Shown here in pieces: positions 63,045-64,000 of a stretch of DNA of 64,000 bases. Made by a program: the position numbers and the translations under genes. The DNA is from Streptomyces zhihengii (GTDB lineage: Bacteria; Actinomycetota; Actinomycetes; Streptomycetales; Streptomycetaceae): the NCBI RefSeq assembly GCF_016919245.1, contig NZ_JAFEJA010000001.1:248001-312000 (forward strand). The letters run 5' to 3'. The notes under the pieces were generated by a model. That model was not told the DNA's origin, did no database searches, and worked only from the letters and a program-made list of their open reading frames with translations. Position 1 is the stretch's first letter. The number at the start of each line of letters is the position of its first letter.

Positions 63045-64000
63045 CTACGAGCCGGCCCTGCGCTTGTTCCACACGTCGACCCCGACCGCCGCCAGCAGCA
63101 CCAGGCCCTTGATGACCTGCTGCCAGTCGGTGCCGATGCCGACCAGGTTCATACCGTTGTTGAGCACGCCGAGGACGAGGCCGCCGATGATGGCGCCCAG
63201 CACCGTGCCGACCCCGCCGCTCATGGAGGCGCCGCCGATGAACGCCGCGGCGATGGCCTCCAGTTCGAAGTTGAGCCCTGCCTGCGGCGTCCCCGAGTTG
63301 AGCCGGGCCGCGAACACGCATCCGGCGAGCGCCGCGAGCACGCCCATGTTGACGAAGACCAGGAAGGTGACCCGCTTGTCCTTGACGCCGGACAGCTTGG
63401 CCGCCGCCTTGTTGCCGCCCAGGGCGTAGACATGACGCCCCACCACCGCGTTGCGCATCACATGGCCGAGCACCAGGAGCAGTCCGCAGACGATGAGCAT
63501 GATGACGGGCATGCCGTGCCAGCTCGCCAGGGTGAGGGTGAAGGCGGCGACGGCCGCGACCATCGCCACGCACTTGAGCAGCCAGATGTTGCGGGGCAGC
63601 ACCTCCAGCTCGTAGGCCCGCTGCCTGCGGCGGTCCCGGACCTCGCGCACGACGAGCAGGGCAACGACCGCGATCCCGATGAGCAGCGTCGGGTTGTGGT
63701 ACGGGCCGATGGCGTCCGTGCGCAGCTCGATGAAGCCCAGGTCGAGGTGGAGGGTGAACGGCAGCGGGATGCTCCACGCCGGTCCCGCCTCGGGCACGAC
63801 GCCCTTGGCGAGGTTCTGGAAGCCGCCGGGGAACGGGGAGAGCGACTGCCCTTCGAGGGTGATCTGCGTGAGGCCGCGGAAGAGCAGCATCCCGGCGAGG
63901 GTCACGATGAAGGACGGGATGCCCAGATAGGCGATGAAGAAGCCCTGCCAGGCGCCCGCGAGGGCCCCGATGACGAGCGAGATGGCGAGCGCGACACCCC
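63045..64000 (-). CDS. Sugar ABC transporter permease (ribose/xylose type), partial
   Basis: The start lies beyond the right edge; the frame is open from 64000. The present 318 residues have many membrane helices and the BPD_transp_2 (AraH/RbsC/XylH-like) loop ALGGNKAAAKLSGVKDKRVT, with FIGGASMSGGVGTVLGAIIGG at the C-terminal end. The long second periplasmic insert (FPGGFQNLAKGVVPEAGP) and overall length favour XylH/GguB-type multiple-sugar permeases. It works with an ATPase and a binding protein that should lie to the right, outside the window. Confidence 0.9.
   Translation of the reverse strand, partial: GVALAISLVIGALAGAWQGFFIAYLGIPSFIVTLAGMLLFRGLTQITLEGQSLSPFPGGFQNLAKGVVPEAGPAWSIPLPFTLHLDLGFIELRTDAIGPYHNPTLLIGIAVVALLVVREVRDRRRQRAYELEVLPRNIWLLKCVAMVAAVAAFTLTLASWHGMPVIMLIVCGLLLVLGHVMRNAVVGRHVYALGGNKAAAKLSGVKDKRVTFLVFVNMGVLAALAGCVFAARLNSGTPQAGLNFELEAIAAAFIGGASMSGGVGTVLGAIIGGLVLGVLNNGMNLVGIGTDWQQVIKGLVLLAAVGVDVWNKRRAGS

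Overview
The window is very GC-rich, uses GTG and TTG starts freely, and carries families typical of Streptomyces: MerR, PadR, ArsR and TetR regulators, a Roadblock/LC7 protein, a SpoIIE-type PP2C phosphatase, and secreted proteins with Streptomyces-style signal peptides. I read it as streptomycete chromosome. No rRNA, tRNA, insertion sequence, prophage or CRISPR array was recognised.

Layout. 1-2351: end of an acyl-CoA synthetase and a membrane protein with a sigma-factor-like N-terminus. 2790-12787: a probable light/stress locus with an SDR-DUF2867 protein, photolyase, SDR, FAD oxidoreductase, a LitR/CarH-like MerR regulator with a cobalamin-binding domain, a divergent ECF sigma factor and a TrkA-N protein. 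12809-18048: acetyltransferases, aldo/keto reductases, a nucleotidyltransferase-like protein, ArsR and Roadblock proteins; one GNAT gene sits behind a perfect CebR-type operator. 18202-22405: four genes of the non-phosphorylative L-fucose pathway. 22704-34444: methyltransferase, SalK-like protein, PIG-L deacetylase, TetR with an MFS exporter, PadR with an acyl-CoA dehydrogenase, AI-2E exporter, TipA-like MerR and a secreted endonuclease I. 34864-37136: a FUSC-type membrane gene split by a frameshift.

37085-42494 holds a tightly overlapping five-gene operon that matches the uncharacterised STM4015-STM4014-STM4013-STM4012-STM4011 set: LRR protein, ATP-grasp protein, alkaline-phosphatase-fold hydrolase and two radical SAM enzymes. 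A divergent pair (a 108-residue protein and a DUF6745 protein) faces it. This is my best candidate for an undescribed system.

44281-48695: a Fur regulator divergent from catalase-peroxidase katG, then a P450 with its ferredoxin. 48834-52953: an unknown protein, a MoxR-type AAA+ ATPase and a VWA-like protein, another candidate system. 53126-56739: three secreted proteins that share one C-terminal module, two of them apparent cell-wall enzymes. 56925-64000: an ArsR-like regulator, PAS-GAF-PP2C phosphatase, MFS transporter, a lipoprotein and a sugar ABC permease cut by the window end.

The region is unusually rich in tandem duplications, both in frame inside genes (9 to 48 bp units) and between genes (about 30, 71 and 137 bp units), and in clean palindromic operators next to regulator genes.
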